DNA of 29,008 nucleotides, taken from positions 1-29,008 of the forward strand of contig CAKUEH010000033.1 of assembly GCA_934646185.1 (NCBI GenBank). The letters run 5' to 3'. The notes beneath the pieces were generated by a model. It ran no database searches, was not told the origin of the DNA, and saw nothing but the letters and a program-made list of their open reading frames with translations. The position numbers and the translations under genes are program-made. The DNA comes from an uncultured Oscillospiraceae bacterium (GTDB lineage: Bacteria > Bacillota > Clostridia > Oscillospirales > Oscillospiraceae). Positions 13,409-22,698 of the stretch are shown piece after piece (the stretch's first letter is position 1; each line of letters opens with the position of its first letter).

Positions 13409-14122
13409 ATGGAATACAACAACCCGCTCCCGCGGCATATCGCCATCATCATGGACGGCAACGGCCGTTGGGCAAAAAAGCGCGGTCTGCCGCGCAAAAT
13501 GGGCCACGCGGCAGGCGCGGAGACGTTCCGCCGCATCGCGACCTGCTGCAAGAACCTCGGCGTCGAATATCTGACGGTCTACGCGTTTTCCACGGAAAAC
13601 TGGAAGCGCTCGGCGGACGAGGTACAGGCGATCATGGCCCTGTTCGAAAAATACCTGCATGAGGCCATTGACGAGATGGAGCGCGACCACATCCGGCTGA
13701 AAATTCTCGGCGAGCTCGGGCCCATCAGTCCGAAGCTGCGCGCGCTCATCGCCCGCACGGACGAAATTTCCACGCATTATCAGGGCTTTCAGGCCAACAT
13801 CTGCATGAACTACGGCGGGCGGGACGAGATCGTCCACGCCGCGCGGCGCTTTGCCGCCGACTGTGTCAAGGGCCTGAAAACGCCGGAGGATCTGACAGAG
13901 TGTGATTTCGCGCACTATCTCTACACCGACGGCGTCCCCGATCCGGAGCTCATCATCCGGCCCTCGGGCGAGCTTCGCACGTCGAATTTCCTGCTCTGGC
14001 AGTCGGCGTATGCCGAATATTATTTCACGGACATGCTCTGGCCTGATTTTGACGAGGCGGAGCTTGACAGGGCGATCGCGTCGTACCGCACGCGCGAGCG
14101 CCGGTTTGGAGGCCGCAAATGA
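13409..14122 (+). CDS. uppS: Isoprenyl transferase (undecaprenyl diphosphate synthase)
   Basis: Cis-prenyltransferase that makes the C55 lipid carrier for cell-wall synthesis. The 237 aa show the catalytic loop IAIIMDGNGRWAKKRGLPR with Asp16, GHAAGAETFRRI, LTVYAFSTENWKR, and the substrate motif IIRPSGELRTSNFLLWQ. The canonical IRTSGE reads IRPSGE here, a tolerated variant. GAAAGG precedes the ATG by about 9 nt. Its stop overlaps the cdsA start (ATGA), so the pair is coupled. Confidence 0.97.
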   Translation: MEYNNPLPRHIAIIMDGNGRWAKKRGLPRKMGHAAGAETFRRIATCCKNLGVEYLTVYAFSTENWKRSADEVQAIMALFEKYLHEAIDEMERDHIRLKILGELGPISPKLRALIARTDEISTHYQGFQANICMNYGGRDEIVHAARRFAADCVKGLKTPEDLTECDFAHYLYTDGVPDPELIIRPSGELRTSNFLLWQSAYAEYYFTDMLWPDFDEAELDRAIASYRTRERRFGGRK

Positions 14123-14931
14123 AACAGAGACTTCTCGTCGCCGCCGTCGGCGTGCCGCTTTTGATCGTCGTCCTTGTGCTCCTGCCGCCGTATGCCACGG
14201 CAATTCTGACGGCCGCCATCGCGGGCGCAGCCGCGTGGGAGCTGCTGCACACGGCGTGTAAGCAGCCGAAGCCGCTCTATGTGCCGACGGTCTTATGCGC
14301 GGCGCTCGTCGTGCTGGCCATCGCGTTTGGGACGGCGATCACCGCGACGCTCATCTACGCATTTTTCTATGTGATGTTCCTGTTCTTCATGGCGGTCAGC
14401 ACACATGGGAAGGAAAACGCCATCCCGTTCGCGGACGTCGCGGTCTGCGTCGTGGCGGGCTTTCTGTTCCCGGCGATGTACAGCTGCATCGCGCTGCTGC
14501 GCAATGTCTCCCCCGCGTTCGTGCTCATGCCATTCGTCATCGCGTTCATCGGCGACAGCTTTTCCATGCTCGGCGGCATGGCCTTCGGCCATAAGAAATT
14601 CGCGCCGCACGTGAGCCCCAACAAGACGTGGGCGGGCTTTCTCGCAGGGCCGATCGGCAGTGCGCTCGGCATGGTGCTGCTGGGGCTCGTTTCGAAATGG
14701 CTCTGGCAGATGGAGCTGCCGCTGTGGTATCTGGCCGTGACCGGCATCGTCGCCAATCTCTTCGGCCAGCTGGGCGATCTGTCCATGAGCCTCATCAAGC
14801 GTGAGGCCGGGATCAAGGACTACAGCCATATTTTCCTGACCCACGGCGGCGTGCTCGACCGGTTCGATTCGACGCTGTTCCTCGCGCCCGTCGTGTACGC
14901 GATGCTGTTTCTGCTGGAGAAGCTGGTATGA
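14119..14931 (+). CDS. cdsA: Phosphatidate cytidylyltransferase (CDP-diglyceride synthase)
   Basis: Integral membrane enzyme that forms CDP-diacylglycerol from phosphatidate and CTP. The 270 aa have about seven or eight hydrophobic helices. Near the C-terminus is the family signature SLIKREAGIKDYSHIFLTHGG followed by VLDRFDS (about 223-250), with the metal-binding Asp residues. FIGDSFSMLGG and SPNKTWAG are also conserved. ATGA overlaps join it to uppS upstream and to dxr downstream. Confidence 0.97.
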   Translation: MKQRLLVAAVGVPLLIVVLVLLPPYATAILTAAIAGAAAWELLHTACKQPKPLYVPTVLCAALVVLAIAFGTAITATLIYAFFYVMFLFFMAVSTHGKENAIPFADVAVCVVAGFLFPAMYSCIALLRNVSPAFVLMPFVIAFIGDSFSMLGGMAFGHKKFAPHVSPNKTWAGFLAGPIGSALGMVLLGLVSKWLWQMELPLWYLAVTGIVANLFGQLGDLSMSLIKREAGIKDYSHIFLTHGGVLDRFDSTLFLAPVVYAMLFLLEKLV

Positions 14932-16076
14932 CGAAGACGATCACGATCTTAGGCTCCACCGGCTCCATCGGACGGCAGACGCTGTCCGTCGCGGACGAGC
15001 TGGGCTTGCGCGTCGCCGCGCTGACGGCGGAACGCAATGTGGATCTGATGGAAGCGCAGTGCCGCAAATACCGGCCGGAACTTGCCGTTCTGGCGGACGA
15101 GACCGCCGCGGAGGAATTAAAAGTCCGTCTGGCGGATATGAATATAAGGGTGCTCGCGGGCGCGGAAGCCCTGTGCGAGGCGGCGGCGCTGCCGGAGGCC
15201 GATACGGTCGTCGCGGCCGTGTGCGGCTTTGCCGCGCTGCGGCCCACGCTGACGGCGATCCACGCAAAAAAGCGCATCGCCCTTGCCAATAAAGAGACGA
15301 TGGTCTGCGCAGGGCAGATCATGCAAACTGCCGCGCGGGGATCCGGCGCGGAGATCATCCCCGTCGATTCTGAGCATTCGGCCATTTTCCAGTGCCTCAT
15401 GGGCTGCCGGGACAAAAATGAAGTCAAGCGCCTGATTTTAACCTGCTCCGGCGGACCGTTCTTCGGAAAGCCGCGGGAAGCGCTGGCCGGTATGACCAAA
15501 GCGGATGCCCTGCGCCACCCGAACTGGAGCATGGGCGCGAAGATCACGGTCGACTGCGCGACGCTGATGAACAAGGGGCTGGAGATCATCGAGGCCATGC
15601 GGCTGTATAATCTGCCGCTTTCAAAGGTCGAGGCCGTCATCCACCGGCAGTCGGTCGTACACTCGCTGGTGGAGTTTGTCGACGGCGCGGTGCTGGCGCA
15701 GCTGGGCGTGCCCGACATGCGCATCCCCATCGGCCTTGCCATGACGTATCCGAACCGGGCGCACAATCCGGCCCCGGCGCTCGATCTGCTGTCCTGCGGC
15801 CCGCTGACGTTCGACCCGATCGACGAGACGGCTTTCCCATGCTTTGCGCTCGCAAAGCATGCGGCAAGAACCGGCGGCACGGCCTGCACGGCCATGAACG
15901 CGGCCAATGAAGAGGCCGTCGGCCTGTTTTTGCAGGACAGGATCGGCTTTTACGACATTGCGGACGCGGTCGAGGCCGCGCTGCGCCTGCCGGTCGTGCA
16001 GGAGCCGTCGCTTGCCGACATTTTTGAGGCCGACCGCCTCGCCCGCGTCCATACCCGCGAGCGGTTTTTGAAATAA
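14928..16076 (+). CDS. dxr: 1-deoxy-D-xylulose 5-phosphate reductoisomerase
   Basis: Second enzyme of the MEP isoprenoid pathway (DXP to MEP, NADPH). The 382 aa begin TKTITILGSTGSIG, the NADPH glycine loop at 9-15. Metal ligands lie in PVDSEHSAIFQCL (Asp and Glu about 146-148) and in MNKGLEIIEAMRLY (Glu about 217). VEAVIHRQSVVHSLVEFVDG and TYPNRAHN are also typical. It starts with a 4-nt overlap with cdsA; rseP follows after 10 nt. Together with ispG it gives two MEP steps in one cluster with the downstream consumer uppS. Confidence 0.98.
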   Translation: MTKTITILGSTGSIGRQTLSVADELGLRVAALTAERNVDLMEAQCRKYRPELAVLADETAAEELKVRLADMNIRVLAGAEALCEAAALPEADTVVAAVCGFAALRPTLTAIHAKKRIALANKETMVCAGQIMQTAARGSGAEIIPVDSEHSAIFQCLMGCRDKNEVKRLILTCSGGPFFGKPREALAGMTKADALRHPNWSMGAKITVDCATLMNKGLEIIEAMRLYNLPLSKVEAVIHRQSVVHSLVEFVDGAVLAQLGVPDMRIPIGLAMTYPNRAHNPAPALDLLSCGPLTFDPIDETAFPCFALAKHAARTGGTACTAMNAANEEAVGLFLQDRIGFYDIADAVEAALRLPVVQEPSLADIFEADRLARVHTRERFLK

Positions 16077-16086
16077 AGGTGATTTC

Positions 16087-17142
16087 ATGTATATTCTCTT
16101 TGCGATCCTCATTTTTGGCTTTCTGATCTTCATCCACGAGCTGGGCCATTTCCTGACGGCCAAGGCGCTGGACGTGCAGGTGAACGAATTTTCCATCTGC
16201 ATGGGCCCGGCGATCTTCAAAAAGCAGAAGGGCGAGACGCTCTACGCCCTGCGCTGCATCCCCGTTGGCGGCTACTGCGCGATGGAGGGCGAGGACGAAG
16301 AATCCGACAACCCCAGGGCGTTCACGTCCAAGGTCTGGTGGAAGCGGCTGATCATTCTGGCGGCGGGCTCGTTCATGAATTTCCTGACGGGTCTTGTCGT
16401 GCTGGCGCTGATCTACTCCTGCGTTGCGGGCTTCTCGACGGCGAAAATTTCCGGCTTCTATGACGGCTGCCCGCTGGAATCCGCGCAGGGGCTTCAGGTC
16501 GGCGACGAGCTTTACAAGATCGACGGGCGGCGCGTGTATATCTATTCCGACGTCGGCACGCTTCTGGCACGCAGCAAAACAGGAAAATATGATCTCGTCG
16601 TGAAGCGGGATGGGGCGCTCGTCAGGCTGGACGACTTTGAAATGAAGCAGCAGATCTACGAAGTCGACGGCGAACAGCAGTATAAATACGGTCTGTATTT
16701 CGGCTATGAGGAAAAAACCGTCGGGACGGTGCTCAAAAACACGTGGTACACGGCGCTGGATTTTGCGCGGCTCGTGTGGATGAGCCTCGGCGATCTGGTG
16801 TCGGGCCTTGTGTCGGTCAACGACATGTCCGGGCCGGTCGGCGTCGTGTCGGCCATCGCGCAGACGGGGCAGAGCGCCGCGACGACGTCGGACGGCATTC
16901 TGAACGTTTTGTACCTCGGCGCGTTCATCGCGATCAATCTGGCCGTCATGAACATGCTGCCGCTTCCGGCGCTCGACGGCGGCCGCGCGTTTTTGCTGCT
17001 GGTGAACACGGTGTTCACGGCTATTACAAAGAAAAAGATCCCCTCGAAATTCGAGGGCTATATCCACGCGGCGGGCATGATCCTGCTGCTGGCCTTTATG
17101 GCGTTTATCACATTCAAGGATATCTGGAAGCTGGTGCAATGA
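16087..17142 (+). CDS. rseP: Site-2 membrane metalloprotease RseP/RasP
   Basis: Intramembrane zinc protease that clips transmembrane regulators such as anti-sigma factors and leftover signal peptides. The 351 aa have the zinc motif His17-Glu-Leu-Gly-His21 in the first helix (FLIFIHELGHFLTAK), CIPVGGYCAMEGED, one central PDZ domain (about 120-190, with GLQVGDELYKIDGRRVY), and the third zinc ligand in MNMLPLPALDGG (Asp about 297). Its position between dxr and the next cluster gene is the classical Firmicutes order. The last 4 nt overlap ispG. Confidence 0.97.
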   Translation: MYILFAILIFGFLIFIHELGHFLTAKALDVQVNEFSICMGPAIFKKQKGETLYALRCIPVGGYCAMEGEDEESDNPRAFTSKVWWKRLIILAAGSFMNFLTGLVVLALIYSCVAGFSTAKISGFYDGCPLESAQGLQVGDELYKIDGRRVYIYSDVGTLLARSKTGKYDLVVKRDGALVRLDDFEMKQQIYEVDGEQQYKYGLYFGYEEKTVGTVLKNTWYTALDFARLVWMSLGDLVSGLVSVNDMSGPVGVVSAIAQTGQSAATTSDGILNVLYLGAFIAINLAVMNMLPLPALDGGRAFLLLVNTVFTAITKKKIPSKFEGYIHAAGMILLLAFMAFITFKDIWKLVQ

Positions 17143-18194
17143 ACATGGAGCAGAAACTCACAAAAAGGATCATGGTCGGCTCTGTGCCGGTCGGCGGCGG
17201 CGCGCCGGTGTCGATCCAGTCGATGCTGAACACCAGAACGACCGACGTGGAGGGCTCGCTTGCGCAGATCCGCGCGCTGGCCGCCGCCGGGTGCGAGATC
17301 GCGCGGCTGGCCGTGCCGGATCTGGCCGCGGCGGAAGCGTTTGGCGAGATCTGCGCCGCGTCCCCGCTGCCGCTGGTCGCGGATATTCACTTTGACTACC
17401 GCCTCGCCATCCGCGCGGCGGAAAACGGCGCGGCCAAGATCCGCATCAACCCCGGCAACATCGGCGGTGAGGACCGGGTGCGGGCCGTGGTCGAGGCCTG
17501 CGGCGCGCGGAACATCCCCATCCGCATCGGCGTGAACGGCGGCAGTCTTGAGCCGCGGCTGCTGGAAAAATACGGCCGTCCCACGCCGGAGGCGCTGGTC
17601 GAGAGCGCGTTCGGCCATATTGCGCTGCTGGAAAAATATGATTTTCACGACATCTGCGTGTCGATGAAATCCAGCTCCGTCCCGCTGATGATCGAGGCGT
17701 ACCGGCTGTTTTCCGAGCGCTCGGACTATCCCCTGCACATCGGCGTGACCGAGACGGGCACGGAGCGCATGGGAACGATCAAATCCGCCATGGGTATCGG
17801 CGCGCTTCTGTGCCAGGGCATCGGCGACACGATGCGCGTGTCGCTGACCGCAGACCCCGTGCGGGAGGTCCTGGCGGCGAAGGACATTCTGAAGGCCGCG
17901 GGTCTGCGCAGAACCGGCGTCAACATCATCGCCTGCCCCACATGCGGCCGGACGCGCATCGATCTCATCCGGCTGGCAAACGAGGTCGAACAGGCGCTGG
18001 CAGACTGCGAAAAGCCCATCACGGTCGCCGTCATGGGCTGCGTGGTCAACGGGCCGGGCGAAGCGCGGGAGGCCGACGTCGGCGTCGCAGGCGGCGACGG
18101 CTGCGGGATCCTGTTCGTCCGGGGAAAGCAGCTCAAAAAGCTCCCCTACGACGAACTGCTGCCCGCGCTGCTGGAATACATAGAGCAGCTGTAG
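17139..18194 (+). CDS. ispG: 4-hydroxy-3-methylbut-2-en-1-yl diphosphate synthase (flavodoxin)
   Basis: A [4Fe-4S] enzyme of the MEP pathway (MEcPP to HMBPP). It is 351 aa, the usual length of the short bacterial form. The cluster ligands are Cys266 and Cys269 in ACPTCGRTRID and Cys301 with Glu308 in MGCVVNGPGEA. The TIM-barrel part shows GGGAPVSIQSMLNTRTTDV, LVADIHFDYRLAI and IRINPGNIGGEDRV. ATG 17139 overlaps the rseP stop by 4 nt; a second Met two codons on is equally possible. Upstream frame extension is a shadow of rseP. It depends on Fe-S supply, for which sufCB at 2.9-4.5 kb is a candidate. Confidence 0.98.
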   Translation: MNMEQKLTKRIMVGSVPVGGGAPVSIQSMLNTRTTDVEGSLAQIRALAAAGCEIARLAVPDLAAAEAFGEICAASPLPLVADIHFDYRLAIRAAENGAAKIRINPGNIGGEDRVRAVVEACGARNIPIRIGVNGGSLEPRLLEKYGRPTPEALVESAFGHIALLEKYDFHDICVSMKSSSVPLMIEAYRLFSERSDYPLHIGVTETGTERMGTIKSAMGIGALLCQGIGDTMRVSLTADPVREVLAAKDILKAAGLRRTGVNIIACPTCGRTRIDLIRLANEVEQALADCEKPITVAVMGCVVNGPGEAREADVGVAGGDGCGILFVRGKQLKKLPYDELLPALLEYIEQL

Positions 18195-18213
18195 CATGAC
18201 CGCCCATCGCATT

Positions 18214-18309
18214 GTAGGGGCGGACGACTCTGTCCGCCCCCGAATCTGTTTTACATATTGGAATTCATCAGAAAACCCGCTGCGGGCCGACAGAGTCGTC
18301 GGCCCCTAC
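18214..18309. repeat. 96-bp element flanked by inverted 26-nt hairpin units
   Basis: The left unit (18214-18239) is identical to the ends of the 12999-13342 element. The right unit (18284-18309) is the inverted copy with two changes that swap one stem base pair, giving GGGCCGAC-AGAGTC-GTCGGCCC and keeping the hairpin intact. The 44-nt centre has no gene. The right end lies 26 nt before the polC ATG and covers part of the region where its ribosome site would be expected. Confidence 0.75.
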
Positions 18310-18335
18310 AGGGGTGAGAACATCTTGGACATGCC

Positions 18336-21300
18336 ATGAATGAAGTATATTTCCCCGCGCTGTTTCCGGGCTTTGCGCTGCCGGAGGAGCTGGCGGAGGC
18401 GCTGACGCGCCTCGCCGTTGTCCACGCGGAGCTGGACCGGGAAACGCGCACCATCCGTCTGAACGCGCAGGCGGAGCACTATATCGCAGAAAAGCAGCTC
18501 CAGTCGCTCTGCCGGGCCGTGGAAAAAGCCTACGGTCTGAAGAAGCTGGAGCTTTCGGTGCGTTATCCCGCCGAAGAGCTTCCGAATATGGATTTCCGCG
18601 ATCTGGCGCAGGTATTTATCCGCGCCTTTTCGCCGTCGGCCGCCATTCTGGCGGGCGCCGGCTATGCGGTCACGGACGAGGCCGTCGTCATCCGGCTCAA
18701 GGCCAACGGAAAAGACAGCATTTTGCAGAACGCGAAAAAGGCCGAGCATTTCCTGCGCGACCGCTTCGGCGTTTCCAAAAAAATCGAGGTCGAGGCGCAC
18801 AGCAATCTGGAAGGCCGGGCGCTGTTTGAGGAGACGGCGCGCATCCGCGCCGAGGCGCTCAAAAATGCGCCCGCCGTCACGGCGAGCGCGCCGCAGGGCG
18901 GCGCAAAGCCCTCCGGCGGAGGCTCGGCCGCGCCGGCGGAGCCCACGGGCGCGCTGTTCTACGGCAGGCCCTTCTCTGGAAAGCCCGTGCGGATGGACGA
19001 GCTGAATCTCGACATGTTCCGCGTGATCGTTGAGGGCAAGGTCTTCGCCGTGCAGCACAGAGAGCTCAAAAAGCGCGGCGCGTGGGTCGTGTGCTTCGAT
19101 ATGACGGACTATACCAGCTCCGTCCGCGTCAACCAGTTTATGGAGGCCGCGAAGGCCAAGCCCATCATCGACAACGTCCAGCCCGGCATGTGGCTGCGCG
19201 TACAGGGCAAGATGAGCTTTGACCGCTATGACAATGAAATGGTGCTGCAGCCAAACGCCATGGAAAAGATCGAGGCGCCGAAGCGCCGCGACACCTATCC
19301 CGAAAAGCGCGTCGAGCTGCACCTGCATACGACCATGTCCTCCATGGACGCGCTGACCGACACGGCCTCCGCCGTCAAGCGCGCGGCCAGCTGGGGCCAC
19401 CGCGCCATCGCCATCACCGACCACGGCGGCGCACAGTCGTTCCCGGACGCGATGAAGGCCGCGTCCAAGGCCAAGGTCGCGGGGACGGATCAGAACATCA
19501 AGATCCTCTACGGCTGCGAGGGCTACTACGTCAACGATGTCGACGACCGCATCGCCGTCCACGGCGAAGGGGACTTCTCCTTTGACGAGGAATACGTCGC
19601 GTTCGACCTGGAAACGACCGGCCTGTCCTCGCTCCACGACACGATCATCGAGATCGGCGCGGCCATCATGAAGGGCAATGAAGTCCTCAGCACATTCCAG
19701 ACCTTCGTCGACCCGCACCGGCCCCTGCAGCCGAAGATCGTCGATCTGACGGGCATCAACGACCAGATGCTCGCCGGGCAGCCGGACATTTCCGAGGCGA
19801 TCCCGAAATTTCTGAAATATGTCGGAGACCGCCCGCTCTGCGCGCACAACGCGGATTTTGACATCGGCTTTGTAACGGCGGCATGCGAAAAGCTCGGCCT
19901 GCCGTTCCACCCGACGTATGTCGACACGCTCATTCTCGCGCAGAACCTGATGCCGGAGCTCGGCAAGTACAAGCTCAACATCGTCGCCGACGCGCTGAGC
20001 CTGCCGGATTTCAACCACCACCGCGCCTCCGACGACGCGATCACCTGCGGGTATCTGCTCATGCGCTTTTTCAAAATGCTGCAGGAGCAGGACATCGACA
20101 CGCTGCAGAAGATCAACCCGCGCATGGAGCAGCTGCGCTCCGGCAGCAAGATCCTCGACCGCCGCGCGCGGCATATCATCGTCTTCGCGAAAAACTCCGT
20201 CGGCCTGCGCAATCTGTACCGGCTGATCTCCTACGGCAACCTCAAATACTTCAAGCGCGTGCCCATCATGCCAAAATCCGAGCTGCTGCAGTGGCGCGAG
20301 GGACTCATCATCGGCTCGGCCTGCGAGGCGGGCGAGCTGTTCCAGGCGATTTTGAACCACAAGAGCTGGGCGGAGCTCAAGCGCATCGCGGGCTTCTATG
20401 ATTTTCTGGAGATCCAGCCCATCTGCAACAACCGCTTCATGCTCGACAAGGGTCTTGCCGAGGACGAGGAGGAGCTGCGCGGCTTTAACCGCACCATCGT
20501 CCGGCTCGGCGAGGAGCTGGGAAAGCCCGTCGTGGCGACCGGCGATGTCCACTTCCTCGACCCGGAGGATGAGATCTTCCGCCACATCCTGCTTGCCACC
20601 AAGCAGATGCCCGACGCTGACCGGCCGCTGCCTTTGTACCTGCGCACGACGGATGAAATGATGGAGGAATTCTCCTATCTCGGCCCGGAGAAGGCGCACG
20701 AGGTCGTCATTGAAAACCCGAACCGCATCGTCGACTGGTGCGAGACGCTGCGGCCCGTGCCGCACAATCTGTTCGCGCCGAAGATCGAAAACTCCGTCGA
20801 GGATCTGAAAGATCTCGTCTACGGCAAGCTCCACCGGCTCTACGGCGAAAACCCGCCCGAGCTCGTGCAGAAGCGCGTCGATACGGAGATGCACGACATT
20901 ATCTCCTGCCACTATGACGTCATTTACATGTCCGCGCAGAAGCTGGTGCAGAATTCGCTGGAGCACGGATATCTCGTCGGCTCGCGAGGCTCGGTCGGCT
21001 CGTCCATCGTGGCGTTCATGTCCGGCATCACGGAGGTCAACTCCTATCCGCCGCATTATCGCTGCCCGCAGTGCAAATTCACAACGTTCGAGGTCCCGGC
21101 CGACTGCGCCTGCGGCGCAGACCTGCCCGACGCCGTGTGTCCGAAGTGCGGCGCGAAGCTCGACAAGGACGGGTTCAATATCCCGTTTGAGACCTTCCTC
21201 GGCTTCGGCGGCGACAAAGTCCCGGATATCGACCTCAACTTCTCCGGCGAGTATCAGGCCAAGGCGCACGCCTACTGCGTGCAGATGTTCGGCAAGACGC

Positions 21301-22649
21301 ACGTCTTCCGCGCGGGCACCATCGGCACGGTCGCGGAAAAAACGGCCTACGGCTACGCGAAAAAATATCTGGCCGAGCGCAACAAGACCGTCCCCAAGGC
21401 CGAGGAAAACCGGCTGGCGCTCGGCTGCGTCAACGTCAAGCGCACGACCGGCCAGCACCCCGGCGGTCTCGTCGTCATTCCGCAGGAAAACGAGATCTGG
21501 GACTTCTGCCCCGTGCAGCACCCGGCGGACGACAAGGACTCCGAATGGGTCACGACGCATTTTGAATACCACTCCATGGAGGAAAACCTCCTGAAGCTCG
21601 ACATGCTGGGCCACGACGACCCGACCATGATCCGCATGCTCGAGGATATGACCGGCGTCGACGCGCAGAAGATCCCACTCGACGATCAGGACACCATGTC
21701 CATCTTCACGTCCAGCAAGGTGCTGGGCTATGAAAACGACCCCATCCTGGGGCCGGTCGGCTCCGTCGCGATCCCGGAATTCGGCACGGGCTTCACGCGC
21801 GGGATGCTGCAGGAGACGCAGCCGACGAAATTCGATACCCTCATCCGCCTGTCCGGCTTCTCGCACGGCACGGACGTGTGGCTGGGCAACGCGCGCGATC
21901 TAATCTTGTCCAAAACCGCCACGGTCGGCGAGGCCATCGGCTGCCGCGACGATATCATGCTGTATCTCATCAAGTGCGGCATGCCCGAAAAGCGGTCGTT
22001 CAAGATCATGGAGGCCGTCCGAAAGGGCAGAGGTCTGCCCGACGGCGCGGAGGAGGAGATGAAAGCCGCCGGCGTGCCGGAATGGTACATCGGCTCGTGC
22101 AAAAAGATCAAGTATCTCTTCCCGAAGGCCCACGCGACGGCGTATGTCATGATGGCCTTCCGCATTGCGTGGTTCAAGGTGCATCAGCCGCTTGCATTCT
22201 ACGCGGCCTATTTCTACCGCCGCAGCCAGAAGGGCGGATTCGACGAGGGCATGATGTGCCACGGCATCGAGCTTGTCAAAAAGAAGCTGCAGGAGATCAA
22301 GGAGGACGAGGATTCCAGCGCCAAGGACGACGATCTGTTCACGACGCTTGAGGTCTGCTACGAATTTTATCTGCGCGGCTTCACCTTCGCGCCGATCGAT
22401 ATCTACCACTCCCACGCGACAAAATTCCAGATCGAGGACGGGCGGCTGCGCCCGCCGTTCGTGGCCGTGGCGGGTCTCGGCGAGACGGCGGCCTGGGATC
22501 TCATGAACGCCCGCGAGGGCCGGGAGTTTTTGTCGGTCGAGGAATTCGCCGACGCCTGCCCGAAGGTGTCCAAGACGCTCATCGACCAGCTCCAATCCGC
22601 CGGCGCCTTCGGCGACCTCCCCCTCACCAGCCAGCTGACGCTGTTCTAA
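18336..22649 (+). CDS. polC: DNA polymerase III alpha subunit, PolC type
   Basis: Replicative polymerase with built-in proofreading, specific to low-GC Gram-positives and relatives. It is 1437 aa, typical for PolC. Order: N-terminal domain (1-~205, with a Pro/Ala/Gly-rich linker about 180-205); OB fold (~220-315); PHP part 1 from RVELHLHTTMSSMDALTD (~325); inserted DnaQ-like 3'-5' exonuclease (~418-585: DLETTG, HNADFD, HRASDDA); PHP part 2 (GDVHFLD ~738); palm and fingers with GYLVGSRGSVGSS (~878), a four-Cys zinc motif CPQC...CPKC (~909-945), PDIDLNFSG (~963), VKRTTGQHPGG, and KLDMLGHDDPT (~1087). The start is ATG 18336, but no good ribosome site is present: the nearest, AGGGGTGAG, is about 19 nt away. 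Confidence 0.98.
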   Translation: MNEVYFPALFPGFALPEELAEALTRLAVVHAELDRETRTIRLNAQAEHYIAEKQLQSLCRAVEKAYGLKKLELSVRYPAEELPNMDFRDLAQVFIRAFSPSAAILAGAGYAVTDEAVVIRLKANGKDSILQNAKKAEHFLRDRFGVSKKIEVEAHSNLEGRALFEETARIRAEALKNAPAVTASAPQGGAKPSGGGSAAPAEPTGALFYGRPFSGKPVRMDELNLDMFRVIVEGKVFAVQHRELKKRGAWVVCFDMTDYTSSVRVNQFMEAAKAKPIIDNVQPGMWLRVQGKMSFDRYDNEMVLQPNAMEKIEAPKRRDTYPEKRVELHLHTTMSSMDALTDTASAVKRAASWGHRAIAITDHGGAQSFPDAMKAASKAKVAGTDQNIKILYGCEGYYVNDVDDRIAVHGEGDFSFDEEYVAFDLETTGLSSLHDTIIEIGAAIMKGNEVLSTFQTFVDPHRPLQPKIVDLTGINDQMLAGQPDISEAIPKFLKYVGDRPLCAHNADFDIGFVTAACEKLGLPFHPTYVDTLILAQNLMPELGKYKLNIVADALSLPDFNHHRASDDAITCGYLLMRFFKMLQEQDIDTLQKINPRMEQLRSGSKILDRRARHIIVFAKNSVGLRNLYRLISYGNLKYFKRVPIMPKSELLQWREGLIIGSACEAGELFQAILNHKSWAELKRIAGFYDFLEIQPICNNRFMLDKGLAEDEEELRGFNRTIVRLGEELGKPVVATGDVHFLDPEDEIFRHILLATKQMPDADRPLPLYLRTTDEMMEEFSYLGPEKAHEVVIENPNRIVDWCETLRPVPHNLFAPKIENSVEDLKDLVYGKLHRLYGENPPELVQKRVDTEMHDIISCHYDVIYMSAQKLVQNSLEHGYLVGSRGSVGSSIVAFMSGITEVNSYPPHYRCPQCKFTTFEVPADCACGADLPDAVCPKCGAKLDKDGFNIPFETFLGFGGDKVPDIDLNFSGEYQAKAHAYCVQMFGKTHVFRAGTIGTVAEKTAYGYAKKYLAERNKTVPKAEENRLALGCVNVKRTTGQHPGGLVVIPQENEIWDFCPVQHPADDKDSEWVTTHFEYHSMEENLLKLDMLGHDDPTMIRMLEDMTGVDAQKIPLDDQDTMSIFTSSKVLGYENDPILGPVGSVAIPEFGTGFTRGMLQETQPTKFDTLIRLSGFSHGTDVWLGNARDLILSKTATVGEAIGCRDDIMLYLIKCGMPEKRSFKIMEAVRKGRGLPDGAEEEMKAAGVPEWYIGSCKKIKYLFPKAHATAYVMMAFRIAWFKVHQPLAFYAAYFYRRSQKGGFDEGMMCHGIELVKKKLQEIKEDEDSSAKDDDLFTTLEVCYEFYLRGFTFAPIDIYHSHATKFQIEDGRLRPPFVAVAGLGETAAWDLMNAREGREFLSVEEFADACPKVSKTLIDQLQSAGAFGDLPLTSQLTLF

Positions 22650-22653
22650 GCAC

Positions 22654-22688
22654 AAACCCCCGGCGGGCCGCAGCCCGCCGGGGGTTTT
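22654..22688. terminator. Bidirectional terminator between polC and feoB
   Basis: AAACCCCCGGCGGGC / GCCCGCCGGGGGTTT with a CGCA loop, followed by one more T on the plus strand and GTGC on the minus. It sits between the convergent polC and second feoB and can serve both, more strongly polC. Confidence 0.85.
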
Positions 22689-22698
22689 ATGCGCAGTC

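Noticed and set aside
16743..17138. 132-codon N-terminal extension of IspG
   Set aside because: It overlaps the rseP 3' end. ATG 17139 with a 4-nt overlap gives the standard IspG N-terminus and length.
15637..17139. Minus-strand 500-codon frame opposite dxr and rseP
   Set aside because: It spans two convincingly assigned genes on the other strand, has shadow-type composition and no ribosome site.
18306..21866. Minus-strand open frame of over 1100 codons opposite polC
   Set aside because: It is the antisense shadow of polC: the GC-rich third positions of polC remove stops on the other strand. The translation is low-complexity Arg/Ala/Val/Asp-rich with no family motif, and polC itself is beyond doubt.
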